NCBI RefSeq assembly: GCF_900113705.1
Contig: NZ_FOQI01000003.1
Span: 62,001-126,000, forward strand
DNA length: 64,000 bases
Direction: 5' to 3'
From: Collimonas sp. OK307
GTDB taxonomy: Bacteria; Pseudomonadota; Gammaproteobacteria; Burkholderiales; Burkholderiaceae_D
Each line of letters starts with the position of its first letter. Positions within the stretch are counted from its first letter, which is position 1. Of the stretch, positions 1-8,386 are shown one piece after another. The notes under the pieces are model-generated. The model did no database searches and was not told the DNA's origin. It saw only the letters and a list, made by a program, of their open reading frames with translations. The translations under genes and the position numbers were made by a program.

Positions 1-1
1 G

Positions 2-1927
2 TTTCAGATCACTGAAGCTGAAACTGCTTTCGACATGGTGCAGGAATTCAAAGGTTTCCTGCGTCGCCTTGAATTGTGCGGCCGGCCAGTGGTGGCGGCA
101 CTCAACGGCACCGCGCTGGGCGGTGGCCTGGAGCTGGCATTGGCTTGCCACTACCGCATCGCCATCAACAATCCGAAAGCCAAATTCGGCCTGCCCGAAG
201 TAAAACTTGGCCTGCTGCCAGGAGGCGGCGGCACGCAGCGCTTGCCACGCATGATCGGCATCCAGAGCGCATTGCAGCTGATGTTGGAAGGCAAGGAACT
301 ACGCGCCGAAGAAGCGCTGCAACAAGGAATCGTGCAAGAGCTGGCGAACGACAAAGAGGACTTGCTCGCGAAAGCCAAAGCCTGGTGCCTTGCCAATCCA
401 AAGGCCAGGCAGCCGTGGGACGACAAGAAATTCCGTTGGCCGGGCGGCGATTCAAGAAGCCCGGGCAACGGCCAGCTGTGGGCTATCGCGCCCTCGATGG
501 CAAGCGCCAAGACCTACGGCAACTATCCAGCTGCCACCAACATCATGAGCTGCGTGTTTGAAGGCGGCATTGTCGATTTCGATACCGGCTGCGAAATCGA
601 ATCGCGCTACTTCGTCAACTGCGCCTTGTCGCCAGTCGCCAAGAACATGATCGGCACGCTGTGGTTCCAGCTCAACGCCATCAACAAGGGCAAGTCGCGG
701 CCGGAAGGCATTGCTCCTTCCAAAGTCAGTAAAGTCGGGATACTCGGCGCGGGGATGATGGGCGCCGGCATTGCCTACGCCTCGGCCAAGGCAGGTATAG
801 AAGTGGTACTGCTGGATAACAGCATGGCAACTGCGGAAAACGGCAAGGACTACTCTGCCAAACTATTGGACAAGGCGATCCGGCGCAAGCAGCAAACTGC
901 GGAAGGCAAGGAAATTTTGCTGAACCGTATCAAGCCGACCGTGGATTTCAACGATCTGGCGAGCTGCGACCTGATTATCGAAGCCGTCTTTGAAGATCGT
1001 CAGGTCAAGGCAGAGGTGACCCGGAAAACCGAAGCGTTAATCAGTGCAGATGCGGTGTTTGCATCGAATACTTCAACCTTGCCGATCACCGGTCTGGCGC
1101 AAGCCAGCGTACGCCCGGAAAATTTCATCGGCCTGCATTTCTTTTCACCGGTAGACAAGATGCCGCTGGTTGAAATCATCGTCGGCCAGCATACCAGCCA
1201 GCAAACGCTGGCGCGTGGTTTCGACTATGTGCAGCAGATCAGGAAAACCCCGATCGTGGTCAACGATTCACGCGGCTTTTACACCTCACGGGTATTTGGC
1301 ACTTACGTGATGGAAGGGTTGCAACTGCTGATGGAAGGCCAGCACCCGCGCGCCATCGAAATGGCCGGCTTGCAGGCTGGCATGCCGGTTGGCCCGCTGG
1401 CGGTGCATGACGAAGTCAGCCTGTCGTTGTCGTTCCACATCCTGGAACAGACCCGCAAGGATTTCGCGGAAGCAGGCAAGCCTTTTGCCGGCCATCCGGC
1501 TGATGCGGGACTGGAAAAAATGGTGAAGCAACTAGACCGCAAAGGAAAAAAAGCCGGCAAAGGATTTTACGATTATCCCGAGAATGAAAGCAAACATCTG
1601 TGGCCCGGTTTGCAGCAAGCCTTTCCACTCGCGGCAACGCAGTTGCCGCAAAAAGACTTGATCGAACGCATGATGTTTGTGCAAGCCAATGAAGCGGCTA
1701 AATGCTATGAGGAAAAGGTGGTGCTGACTGTCGCCGACACCAATATCGGCAGCATCTTCGGCTGGGGCTTTGCACCATTTCAAGGCGGCGCACTGCAATA
1801 TATCAACGCTTATGGCGTCGCCAACTTTGTGGAACGGGCGAATCAGCTCTCAGCGCAATTCGGCAGCCATTTCACGCCGGCGGCAATATTGGTGAAAATG
1901 GCGGAACAAGGCAAACACTTCGAGTGA
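2..1927 (+). CDS. 3-hydroxyacyl-CoA dehydrogenase / enoyl-CoA hydratase (FadB/FadJ type), 5' end outside window
   Basis: Bifunctional beta-oxidation enzyme: hydrates trans-2-enoyl-CoA and oxidises L-3-hydroxyacyl-CoA with NAD. The reading frame is open to the window edge, so the N-terminus is missing and the internal Met at 35 is not the real start. The crotonase part keeps the oxyanion-hole segment NGTALGGGLELALA and the glycine-rich PEVKLGLLPGGGGTQ with its catalytic Glu. The dehydrogenase part starts near nucleotide 733 with the Rossmann motif GILGAGMMGAG, followed by the active-site stretch GLHFFSPVDKMPLVEI. The C-terminal helical domain is complete and ends in TGA. It converges on the SCP2/AMACR/SDR/ACAD operon, and a thiolase partner would be expected upstream. 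FadJ versus FadB cannot be decided from this fragment. Confidence 0.93.
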   Translation, partial: FQITEAETAFDMVQEFKGFLRRLELCGRPVVAALNGTALGGGLELALACHYRIAINNPKAKFGLPEVKLGLLPGGGGTQRLPRMIGIQSALQLMLEGKELRAEEALQQGIVQELANDKEDLLAKAKAWCLANPKARQPWDDKKFRWPGGDSRSPGNGQLWAIAPSMASAKTYGNYPAATNIMSCVFEGGIVDFDTGCEIESRYFVNCALSPVAKNMIGTLWFQLNAINKGKSRPEGIAPSKVSKVGILGAGMMGAGIAYASAKAGIEVVLLDNSMATAENGKDYSAKLLDKAIRRKQQTAEGKEILLNRIKPTVDFNDLASCDLIIEAVFEDRQVKAEVTRKTEALISADAVFASNTSTLPITGLAQASVRPENFIGLHFFSPVDKMPLVEIIVGQHTSQQTLARGFDYVQQIRKTPIVVNDSRGFYTSRVFGTYVMEGLQLLMEGQHPRAIEMAGLQAGMPVGPLAVHDEVSLSLSFHILEQTRKDFAEAGKPFAGHPADAGLEKMVKQLDRKGKKAGKGFYDYPENESKHLWPGLQQAFPLAATQLPQKDLIERMMFVQANEAAKCYEEKVVLTVADTNIGSIFGWGFAPFQGGALQYINAYGVANFVERANQLSAQFGSHFTPAAILVKMAEQGKHFE

Positions 1928-1933
1928 CATGAA

Positions 1934-1965
1934 GCGGCTCTTCATCGATGCCGATGAGGAGCCGC
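1934..1965. terminator. Hairpin between convergent genes
   Basis: Fourteen-base arms (1934-1947 and 1952-1965) pair with a single G-U wobble around a 4-nt loop. There is no U-run. It sits directly after the bifunctional oxidation gene and before the end of the SCP2 gene, so it may end transcripts from both sides or stabilise 3' ends. Confidence 0.5.
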
Positions 1966-1990
1966 AGGCAACTCAGCTAACCAAGATGAA

Positions 1991-2308
1991 TCAGGCAATC
2001 TTGCTGGCATCAAACAAAGCAGGAATCTTCTGGGCGAGCATCATGTCGCCTTTCAGTTTCAGCTTACCGCTCATGTACGCCATGGCGCCGTTCAACTCCC
2101 CTTTCAGCAACGCCTTCAAATCTTCATCCGCCATCGTCAGCGCCACGTCTGCGGTATCGAGCACGCCTTCATGCGCGGTGCATGTGCCGTGATCGATCAA
2201 CAAGTACATCGGACTCGAAATATCGAATTGAATGCTTTTTTCCATATCCGCCGCGGCGACCGTATTCAAGCCTGACGGCATGAGTTTGATGATGTCGTTG
2301 ACTGTCAT
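1991..2308 (-). CDS. SCP2 sterol-binding domain protein
   Basis: A 105-residue protein made of little more than one SCP2 domain, a fold with a hydrophobic tunnel that binds acyl-CoAs, sterols or other lipids. The C-terminal half (ADVALTMADEDLKALLKGE, then AMAYMSGKLKLKGDMMLA) is the typical SCP2 signature. No signal peptide, so cytoplasmic. A good Shine-Dalgarno (AGAGGAA) precedes the ATG at 2308. It is the last gene of a leftward operon with an acyl-CoA dehydrogenase, MFE-2-like SDR and AMACR-like racemase, 50 bp after the racemase. In animals SCP2 is a domain of MFE-2 or of a thiolase; here it stands alone, which suggests it carries the substrate for the neighbouring enzymes. Confidence 0.9.
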   Translation of the reverse strand: MTVNDIIKLMPSGLNTVAAADMEKSIQFDISSPMYLLIDHGTCTAHEGVLDTADVALTMADEDLKALLKGELNGAMAYMSGKLKLKGDMMLAQKIPALFDASKIA

Positions 2309-2358
2309 TTCATTTCCTCTGGTTATTTAAATATTCAAATCCGTTTCAAATCACACCT

Positions 2359-3525
2359 TTAAATCGCACCGCTGGCCGACAATGCCGCCAAGGTGGCTTC
2401 ATCCAATCCCAGCTGTGCCAACACGCCGAAAGTATCCGCTCCCAATGCCGGGCACTCGCCGCTACTACCGATCCCCACCGCATCGCTGAACTTGATCGGC
2501 AAATCCGATAAAGGCTTACCATCTTCCATCCTGATCTGGCCGCGCGCCTTGACTTGTGGATTATCCAGCGCCTCCTGCGGAGTATAAATGCCCGACACGC
2601 AGCAGTCACGGTCTGCCAGCAGCAGTTCCCATTCATCGCGCGAGCGGGTCTTGAACAATTCGCTCAGGGCAGTCCTCAGGGTTGCGCCTGCCGGCCGCGA
2701 CTGCTGTGTGTCGGGCGCCAATGACATGGCGGTCAGGTCGGGGCGCCCGACAGCATTACAGAAATTGAGGAAGAATTTAGGTTCCAATGCCGCCATTGCA
2801 ACGTACTTGCCATCGGCGCAGGCGTAGATGTTGTAGTTGGCCAGGCCACCGCTCAACATGTCGTTGCCGCGCGCGCTGCTCTCGCCCAGTGCGCGGATAG
2901 TGGCCAGCGATAACGTCTGTAGCGCCAGCGTGCCGTCAAGCATGCCGACGTCGACCATGGCGCCCCGCCCCGAAGCACGCGCGCCTATCACTGCAGCCAG
3001 AATGCCGAGGGCACAGGTCAAGGCGCCGCCGGCCAGATCCGCGCTTTGGAAATTCGACAGCACCGGCGCACCGTCGGCAGCGCCGGTTTGATCCAGCAAG
3101 CCGGCATAGGCGCAATAATTCATGTCATGCCCGGCCCGATCTTTATAAGGGCCAGTCTGCCCATAACCGGTCAACGCTGCGTATACCAGACGCGGATTGG
3201 CCAGCTTCAAGTCCTGATAGCCGCACCCCAGTTTATCCATCACGCCAGGCCGGAATGATTCGATCAGGACGTCGGCCTGCGCTGCCATTTTTTTTAGAAT
3301 GGCGACAGCTTCAGGTTGCCGCAAATCCAGGGTAACCGACTGTTTGCCGCGATTGAGCAGAGTGAATAATTCCGGCGCCAGCGCGCGGGCGTAGTCGCCG
3401 CCTTGCGGCTCTTCCAGCTTGATGACTTCGGCTCCCAGTTGCGCCAGGTAAAAGCTGCAAAAAGGTCCGGGCAGCAAACGGGTCAGATCAAGCACCCGGA
3501 TGCCGGACAAAAGCGGATTAGCCAT
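2359..3525 (-). CDS. Alpha-methylacyl-CoA racemase-like protein (CaiB/BaiF, class III CoA-transferase family)
   Basis: 388 residues, normal for the family. Members either move CoA between acids or racemise 2-methylacyl-CoA. The sequence favours racemase: GHDMNY places a His at residue 133, and NFQSADLAGGALTCALGI places an Asp at 163. These are the positions of the catalytic His/Asp pair of mycobacterial MCR and mammalian AMACR. The N-terminal motif DLTRLLPGPFCSFYLAQLGA is the usual CoA-binding start. It lies 6 bp downstream of the SDR gene and 50 bp upstream of SCP2. Inferred role: convert (R)-2-methylacyl-CoA to the S form accepted by the acyl-CoA dehydrogenase. A transferase activity cannot be excluded by sequence alone. 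Confidence 0.85.
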   Translation of the reverse strand: MANPLLSGIRVLDLTRLLPGPFCSFYLAQLGAEVIKLEEPQGGDYARALAPELFTLLNRGKQSVTLDLRQPEAVAILKKMAAQADVLIESFRPGVMDKLGCGYQDLKLANPRLVYAALTGYGQTGPYKDRAGHDMNYCAYAGLLDQTGAADGAPVLSNFQSADLAGGALTCALGILAAVIGARASGRGAMVDVGMLDGTLALQTLSLATIRALGESSARGNDMLSGGLANYNIYACADGKYVAMAALEPKFFLNFCNAVGRPDLTAMSLAPDTQQSRPAGATLRTALSELFKTRSRDEWELLLADRDCCVSGIYTPQEALDNPQVKARGQIRMEDGKPLSDLPIKFSDAVGIGSSGECPALGADTFGVLAQLGLDEATLAALSASGAI

Positions 3526-3531
3526 TGCAGA

Positions 3532-4452
3532 TCAAGGCTTACCCTGACCGAATGGCGAACCGACGCCCTGCACGATCGACATCAACGACTCGCCTATGCT
3601 CTTGGGATAGGTGACGTCATCGAAATCGCCAATCTGTTGCCATTTTTCTGCCACCTCCTCGGGCCCGAAAGCCTGCCCCTGGAAATGGTGGCCTTGCGTA
3701 CGCTGCCAACGCAGCCTGGCGTGGAAACCGGCGCCGACTTCAAACAAGCTGCCATTCTCCTTGCAGCTTTCGTGACATAGATACGCCGCCAGCGGTGCGA
3801 CATACTCGGGCTTGAGCGCCTCCAGCATTTGCGGCGGCATCACCGTTTCCGAAATGCGCGAACCGGCCAGCGGTGCAATCGTGTTGACCAGCACGTTTTT
3901 CGCAGCGCCTTCAATCGCCAGCGTATTCGCCATGCCGATCAACCCCATCTTCGCCATGCTGTAGTTGGCTTGACCGAAATTGCCGTAGATCCCCGCAGCC
4001 GAGGTGGTCATGACGATGCGGCCGAAACCTTTATTGCGCATATGCGGCCACGCAGCGTGCGTGACGCGGAAAGCGCCGAGTACGTGAACCCGATAGATCA
4101 GGTCCCAGTCATCCTCTGTCATCTTGGCGAAACTGCTGTCGCGCAAAATGCCGGCATTGTTGATCACGATGTCGACACCGCCAAAATGATCGAGTGCAGT
4201 CTGCACGATCTGCGTGCCGTCCTCCACCGAATCGTAGTTGGCAACCGCGATGCCGCCGGCCGCCTTGATCTCGGCTACCACCTGATCGGCGGCCGCACTG
4301 GACTTGCCGCCGCCGTGGACGTCACCGCCCAGGTCATTCACCACCACCTTGGCGCCGCGCGCTCCCAGCAGCAAAGCGTGTGCCCGTCCCAAGCCGTTGC
4401 CGGCGCCGGTGACAATCGCCACGCGGCCGTCGTAACGCAATTCATTTTCCAT
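3532..4452 (-). CDS. SDR-family 3-hydroxyacyl-CoA dehydrogenase, MFE-2 N-domain type
   Basis: A 306-residue short-chain dehydrogenase. The cofactor motif [13 protein letters not shown] lies near residue 16, NNAGILRD in the middle, and the catalytic Ser plus YSMAK (Tyr and Lys) follow in [20 protein letters not shown]. Much of the chain matches what I know of the N-terminal dehydrogenase domain of peroxisomal multifunctional enzyme 2 (HSD17B4): [34 protein letters not shown] and GSLFEVGAG are all hallmarks. The family oxidises D-3-hydroxyacyl-CoA. The hydratase-2 and SCP2 domains of MFE-2 are absent; SCP2 is a separate gene in the same operon and no MaoC hydratase is in view. 41 bp after the acyl-CoA dehydrogenase gene. 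Confidence 0.88.
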   Translation of the reverse strand: MENELRYDGRVAIVTGAGNGLGRAHALLLGARGAKVVVNDLGGDVHGGGKSSAAADQVVAEIKAAGGIAVANYDSVEDGTQIVQTALDHFGGVDIVINNAGILRDSSFAKMTEDDWDLIYRVHVLGAFRVTHAAWPHMRNKGFGRIVMTTSAAGIYGNFGQANYSMAKMGLIGMANTLAIEGAAKNVLVNTIAPLAGSRISETVMPPQMLEALKPEYVAPLAAYLCHESCKENGSLFEVGAGFHARLRWQRTQGHHFQGQAFGPEEVAEKWQQIGDFDDVTYPKSIGESLMSIVQGVGSPFGQGKP

Positions 4453-4465
4453 AGCTATGTCTTTA

Positions 4466-4495
4466 TTTATTGAGATATTATTTATTGAGATATTT
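4466..4495. repeat. Two tandem copies of a 15-bp AT-rich unit
   Basis: TTTATTGAGATATTA is followed at once by a copy differing only in the last base. It fills the short gap between the SDR start and the acyl-CoA dehydrogenase stop (TAA at 4494-4496). It looks like a local duplication, with the second copy reaching the stop codon. Confidence 0.7.
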
Positions 4496-5633
4496 ATATC
4501 GACCGAGAAATAATCTCTTTCATGATTTCATTGGTGCCGCCATAAATGCGCTGGGCACGGGCATCGATATAAGCGCGCGCGATCGCATATTCTTGCATGA
4601 AGCCGTAACCGCCGTGCAATTGCAGGCACTGGTCCAGTACCTTCCCTTGCAAATCGGAGCACCAATACTTGGCAGCAGCAGCGGCATCGACCCGTAACTC
4701 GCCAGCCACTTCCAGCTCGACGCAACGATCGACAAACACACGGGCGATCTGCAGTTCGGTTTTCATCTCTGCCAGCTTGAAGCGCGTGTTCTGAAACGAA
4801 GACACCGTACGGCCGAAGGCCTGCCTGTCGCGCGTGTACTCGATAGTCGCGGTGAGCATGGCCTCGGCATTAGCCACCGAAGTGATCGCAATCAGTAGCC
4901 GCTCCCAAGCCAGTTCCTGCATCAGCATGGTGAAACCGGCGCCGACCTGGCCAATGATATTGCTCTTGGGGACCCGCACATTCTCGAAGAACAGCTCGCA
5001 GGTATCCTGGGCCTTCATGCCGATCTTCTTCAAGGGCTTGCCCTTGCTGAAACCGGGCCGGTCGGCTTCGATTACCAGTAACGACACATTCTTGGCGCCA
5101 CGCGCCTTGTCGCCGACCTTGACCGCCACCACCACCATGTCGCTGTTATAGCCGTTGGTGATGAATATCTTGGAGCCGTTGACGATGTAGTCGTCGCCAT
5201 CTTCGAGCGCCGTGGTTTGTATCGCCTGCAAATCCGATCCGGTGCCGGGTTCCGTCATCGCGATCGCCGTGATCACGGTGCCGGCGGCCATCTTCGGCAG
5301 CCAGGCTTGCTTCAATTCGTCGCTGCCGTAGCGCAGCAGGTAAGGCGCCACTATGTCGGAATGCAATGGCCAGCCAATGCCCGAGGCGTTGCTGCTTGCC
5401 AGTTCTTCCAGCACGATAGTACTGAACTTGCGGTCGACTCCGGAGCCGCCATAGTTTTCCGGCATATTGGTGCACAGGAAGCCTAGTTCGCCGGCGCGCT
5501 GCCAGATATCGCGATCGACAAAGCCTTGCTCTTCCCATGCTGCGTGGCGCGGCAGCACCTCGGCCTGCAGAAAGCGGCGCAAGCTTTGTCTGAACTCTTC
5601 GTGGTCTGAATTGAATAACTGGCGTGGGATCAC
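4494..5633 (-). CDS. Acyl-CoA dehydrogenase, long-chain/branched-chain type
   Basis: FAD-dependent dehydrogenase of 379 residues that makes the 2,3-double bond of acyl-CoA and passes electrons to ETF. Family motifs: [11 protein letters not shown] (about 125-135), [11 protein letters not shown] (151-161) and the C-terminal [10 protein letters not shown]. At the place where MCAD/SCAD have their catalytic Glu (IYEGT) this protein has IYGGT. Instead a Glu lies at residue 244 in LAWERLLIA, matching the helix-G base of LCAD and isovaleryl-CoA dehydrogenase. That favours long or branched substrates. First gene of the leftward operon with the SDR, racemase and SCP2 genes; its promoter must lie in 5634-5987. 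Confidence 0.92.
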   Translation of the reverse strand: MIPRQLFNSDHEEFRQSLRRFLQAEVLPRHAAWEEQGFVDRDIWQRAGELGFLCTNMPENYGGSGVDRKFSTIVLEELASSNASGIGWPLHSDIVAPYLLRYGSDELKQAWLPKMAAGTVITAIAMTEPGTGSDLQAIQTTALEDGDDYIVNGSKIFITNGYNSDMVVVAVKVGDKARGAKNVSLLVIEADRPGFSKGKPLKKIGMKAQDTCELFFENVRVPKSNIIGQVGAGFTMLMQELAWERLLIAITSVANAEAMLTATIEYTRDRQAFGRTVSSFQNTRFKLAEMKTELQIARVFVDRCVELEVAGELRVDAAAAAKYWCSDLQGKVLDQCLQLHGGYGFMQEYAIARAYIDARAQRIYGGTNEIMKEIISRSI

Positions 5634-5656
5634 AGCGTCTCCTGATATTTTTATTG

Positions 5657-5674
5657 TGTAATTTAACTTACACT
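5657..5674. promoter_or_regulatory. Candidate operator (inverted repeat) ahead of the acyl-CoA dehydrogenase operon
   Basis: GTGTAA and TTACAC form a perfect 6-bp inverted repeat with a 6-bp spacer, 24 bp upstream of the acyl-CoA dehydrogenase start. Many bacterial acyl-CoA degradation operons are controlled by TetR- or GntR-type repressors that bind palindromes at this place. No regulator gene is in view, so the protein is unknown. Confidence 0.4.
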
Positions 5675-5931
5675 TTCATCTGTTCCAGGTCAAAAATAGC
5701 CTGAAATTGTGGTGTTTGAGAATACACCGATTTTCAAAATGAAAGCTAGAGACCTGCCTCGAACTAAAGGTAATTTTCATTACACTTATGGCGATATGTG
5801 AATCCATCCACATCCAGCCAAGGCCGTCGACAAACAACGTCTGCACGGCCACATTGATTGTGCAATGGAAAACAAACATTGCGCCGCCCGCAAGGTCACC
5901 TATAGAATCCCGCTTTATAGCGAGGCGATTG

Positions 5932-5965
5932 CTGTCATGCGGTCGTCATACCGATTCGCTACCAT
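5932..5965 (+). promoter_or_regulatory. Probable Pho box and -10 element of ugpB
   Basis: CTGTCAT (5932-5938), a 4-bp spacer and TCGTCAT (5943-5949) match the PhoB direct-repeat pattern of two CTGTCAT heptamers 4 bp apart, the second with two mismatches. Ten bases further on TACCAT (5960-5965) fits the -10 box of a Pho promoter, and the ugpB ATG follows at 5988. PhoB control of ugp is established in E. coli, which supports the reading. The rest of the 354-bp gap (5634-5931) shows only the inverted repeat near 5657. Confidence 0.6.
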
Positions 5966-5987
5966 AAAAAATTTTACGGGGGCCCTG

Positions 5988-7301
5988 ATGAAATTGAAAT
6001 TCAAAGCACTTGCCATCGCCTGCATGCTGGCGACCATGAGTATTTCAGCGCATGCCACCACCGAGATATCCTGGTGGCATTCCATGGCCGGCGCTCTCGG
6101 CGATCGCGTCAACGGCCTGGCCGATGAATTCAACAAGAGTCAGACCGAATACAAGGTAGTCCCGGTGTACAAGGGCGCCTACGACGAAGCCATGGCGGCG
6201 GCAACCGCTGCGTACCGCGCCGGCAACGCCCCCGATATATTGCAGGTATTCGAAGTCGGCACCGCCACCATGATGTATTCCAAGGGCGCCATCAAGCCGG
6301 TGTCGGAAGTCATGAAGCTGGCCGGCGAACCGTTCGACCCGGCGGCCTACGTACCCGCCATCGGTGGCTACTACGCCGCGCCAAAGGGTGCCGGCTTGCT
6401 GTCTCTGCCATTCAACAGCTCGACCACCGTCATGTTCTATAACAAGGACATGTTTGCCAAGGCCGGCCTCGATCCGAACAAACCGCCAGTCACCTGGACC
6501 GAGCTGGCGGCCGACGCCGCCAAGCTGAAAGCCAGCGGCGCCAAGTGCAGCTACACTACGACCTGGCAGTCATGGGTCGAACTGGAATCGTTCTCGACCT
6601 GGCACAACGTTGAATTCGCCTCCAGGAACAATGGCTTCGACGGCCTCGATACCCGCCTCAAGTTCAACAGCCCGTTGCACGTCAAGCATATCCAGAACCT
6701 GGCCAACTGGGCCAAGCAAGGCTTGTTCACTTATGCCGGCCGCAAGGATGAGGCAACCTCGAAATTCTATTCCGGTGAATGCGGCTTGCTGACCGGTTCG
6801 TCTTCCAGCTATGCGGATATCGCGAAAAATTCCAAATTCAAATTTGGTATCGCTACCCTGCCGTATTACAACGATGTCCCCGGCGCGCCGCAAAACACCA
6901 TGATCGGCGGCGCTTCGCTGTGGGTCATGGGCGGCAAGAAAACCGAGGATTACAAAGGCGTGGCCAAGTTCTTCAAGTTCTTGTCGCAGCCGGAAGTGCA
7001 GGCCAAATGGCATCAGGAAACCGGCTATCTGCCGACCACTCTCGCCGCTTACGAAATCACCCGCAAATCCGGTTTCTATGACCGCAATCCAGGCACCGAC
7101 GTTGCGGTCAAGCAGATGATCACCAAGACGACCGACAAGTCGCGCGGCATCCGTCTCGGCAACATGCCGCAGATCCGCACGATCATCGACGAAGAACTGG
7201 AAAACGTCTGGACCGGCAAAATTACGCCCAAGCAGGCTTTGGATACGGCAGTGGAACGCGGCAACCTGCTGCTGGAACGTTTCGAGAAAACAAACAAGTA
7301 A
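5988..7301 (+). CDS. ugpB: sn-glycerol-3-phosphate ABC transporter, periplasmic binding protein UgpB
   Basis: Solute-binding protein (437 residues) that captures glycerol-3-phosphate or its diesters in the periplasm for UgpAEC. I place the start at 5988, not at upstream in-frame codons: the chain then opens with a clean signal peptide (MKLKFKALAIACMLATMSIS, cleavage after AHA) behind a GGGGG ribosome site. The mature protein starts with TEISWWHSMAGALGDRVNGL, typical of UgpB. First gene of ugpBAEC, 167 bp ahead of ugpA with a hairpin between them that may keep ugpB transcripts more abundant. Probably phosphate-regulated (Pho box at 5932). Confidence 0.95.
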   Translation: MKLKFKALAIACMLATMSISAHATTEISWWHSMAGALGDRVNGLADEFNKSQTEYKVVPVYKGAYDEAMAAATAAYRAGNAPDILQVFEVGTATMMYSKGAIKPVSEVMKLAGEPFDPAAYVPAIGGYYAAPKGAGLLSLPFNSSTTVMFYNKDMFAKAGLDPNKPPVTWTELAADAAKLKASGAKCSYTTTWQSWVELESFSTWHNVEFASRNNGFDGLDTRLKFNSPLHVKHIQNLANWAKQGLFTYAGRKDEATSKFYSGECGLLTGSSSSYADIAKNSKFKFGIATLPYYNDVPGAPQNTMIGGASLWVMGGKKTEDYKGVAKFFKFLSQPEVQAKWHQETGYLPTTLAAYEITRKSGFYDRNPGTDVAVKQMITKTTDKSRGIRLGNMPQIRTIIDEELENVWTGKITPKQALDTAVERGNLLLERFEKTNK

Positions 7302-7320
7302 CCGCCAGATAGTTGTGCAG

Positions 7321-7350
7321 GTAGGGTGGGCAAGTTTTTTTGCCCACGCG
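7321..7350. repeat. Intergenic GGGTGGGCA-type hairpin, copy 1
   Basis: GTGGGCAA (7326-7333) and TTGCCCAC (7340-7347) form a perfect 8-bp stem with a T-rich loop. It lies between ugpB and ugpA. Related hairpins occur at 37281, 39772 and 52270. It has no U-run, so read-through to ugpA is expected; mRNA stabilisation of the ugpB part is possible. Confidence 0.65.
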
Positions 7351-7468
7351 TTAACCAAGTGAATATGCGGTCATTTCCTGGTTCACGCATGGACACGCCC
7401 CCCTGCGAAATTGCAGTTTCGTCTCACCCTGAAATCCCGCATCGCCGCGGACGATAGAAAGTCCCATC

Positions 7469-8353
7469 GTGGAAAAACGCGCTCGCTTCAAGTCTGCCTG
7501 GCTGCCCTATGCCCTGGTGGCGCCGCAGATCATTGTCACCCTGTTGTTTTTCGTCTGGCCGGCGGTGCAAGCCCTGTACCAGTCGATGCTGCTGCAAGAT
7601 GCTTTCGGCGGTTATTCGGAATTCGTCTGGTTCGATAATTTCCGCACACTGTTCGCCGACAGCAATTACCTCGGCTCCTTCAAGACCACCGCCGTGTTCT
7701 CGGTACTGGTGGCGGTACTTGGCCTGTCGATATCGCTGATCCTGGCCGCCTTCGCCGATCGGGTGATCAAAGGCGCGGCAATCTACAAAACCTTCCTGAT
7801 CTGGCCGTATGCGGTATCGCCGGTGGTGGTCGGCGTGCTGTGGATGTTCATGCTGAGTCCGACGCTGGGGATTATCTCCCACTGGCTGCATTATATCGGC
7901 ATCGACTGGAATCACGTCTTGAACGGCCGCCACGCCATGATCCTGATCGTGATCGCCGCGGTCTGGAAACAGGTCAGCTACAACTTCCTGTTCTTCCTGG
8001 CCGGGCTGCAATCGATACCGAAATCGCTGATCGAAGCCGCCGCCATTGACGGTGCGGGACCGGTAAAACGGTTTGCGACCATCGTATTCCCGCTGTTATC
8101 GCCAACTACCTTCTTTCTGCTGGTGGTGAATATCGTCTACGCCTTTTTCGACACCTTCGCGATTATCGAAGCCACCACCCAGGGCGGTCCCGGCAAGGAT
8201 ACCGAAATCCTGGTCTACAAGGTATTCCTCGACGGCTTCAAGGGCGGCGACCTGGGTAGCGCCGCGGCGCAGTCGGTGATCCTGATGACCATCGTCATCG
8301 TGCTCACCGTGGTGCAATTCAAGTATGTCGAAAAGAAAGTCCAGTACGCATGA
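7469..8353 (+). CDS. ugpA: sn-glycerol-3-phosphate ABC transporter permease UgpA
   Basis: Inner-membrane permease of 294 residues with about six transmembrane helices. The cytoplasmic EAA loop that docks onto the ATPase reads EAAAIDGAGPVKRFATIVFP (near residue 190). The predicted start is GTG at 7469, giving MEKRARFKSAWLPYALVAPQ, which matches the usual UgpA N-terminus. Pairs with UgpE 33 bp downstream. Length and motifs are normal. Confidence 0.95.
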   Translation: MEKRARFKSAWLPYALVAPQIIVTLLFFVWPAVQALYQSMLLQDAFGGYSEFVWFDNFRTLFADSNYLGSFKTTAVFSVLVAVLGLSISLILAAFADRVIKGAAIYKTFLIWPYAVSPVVVGVLWMFMLSPTLGIISHWLHYIGIDWNHVLNGRHAMILIVIAAVWKQVSYNFLFFLAGLQSIPKSLIEAAAIDGAGPVKRFATIVFPLLSPTTFFLLVVNIVYAFFDTFAIIEATTQGGPGKDTEILVYKVFLDGFKGGDLGSAAAQSVILMTIVIVLTVVQFKYVEKKVQYA

Positions 8354-8386
8354 AGATTCTCGCTGAAAACGTCCTGAAAGACGCAC

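Noticed and set aside
6570-7358. 262-codon minus-strand frame opposite ugpB
   Set aside because: Shadow of ugpB caused by high GC; ugpB is a clear family match.
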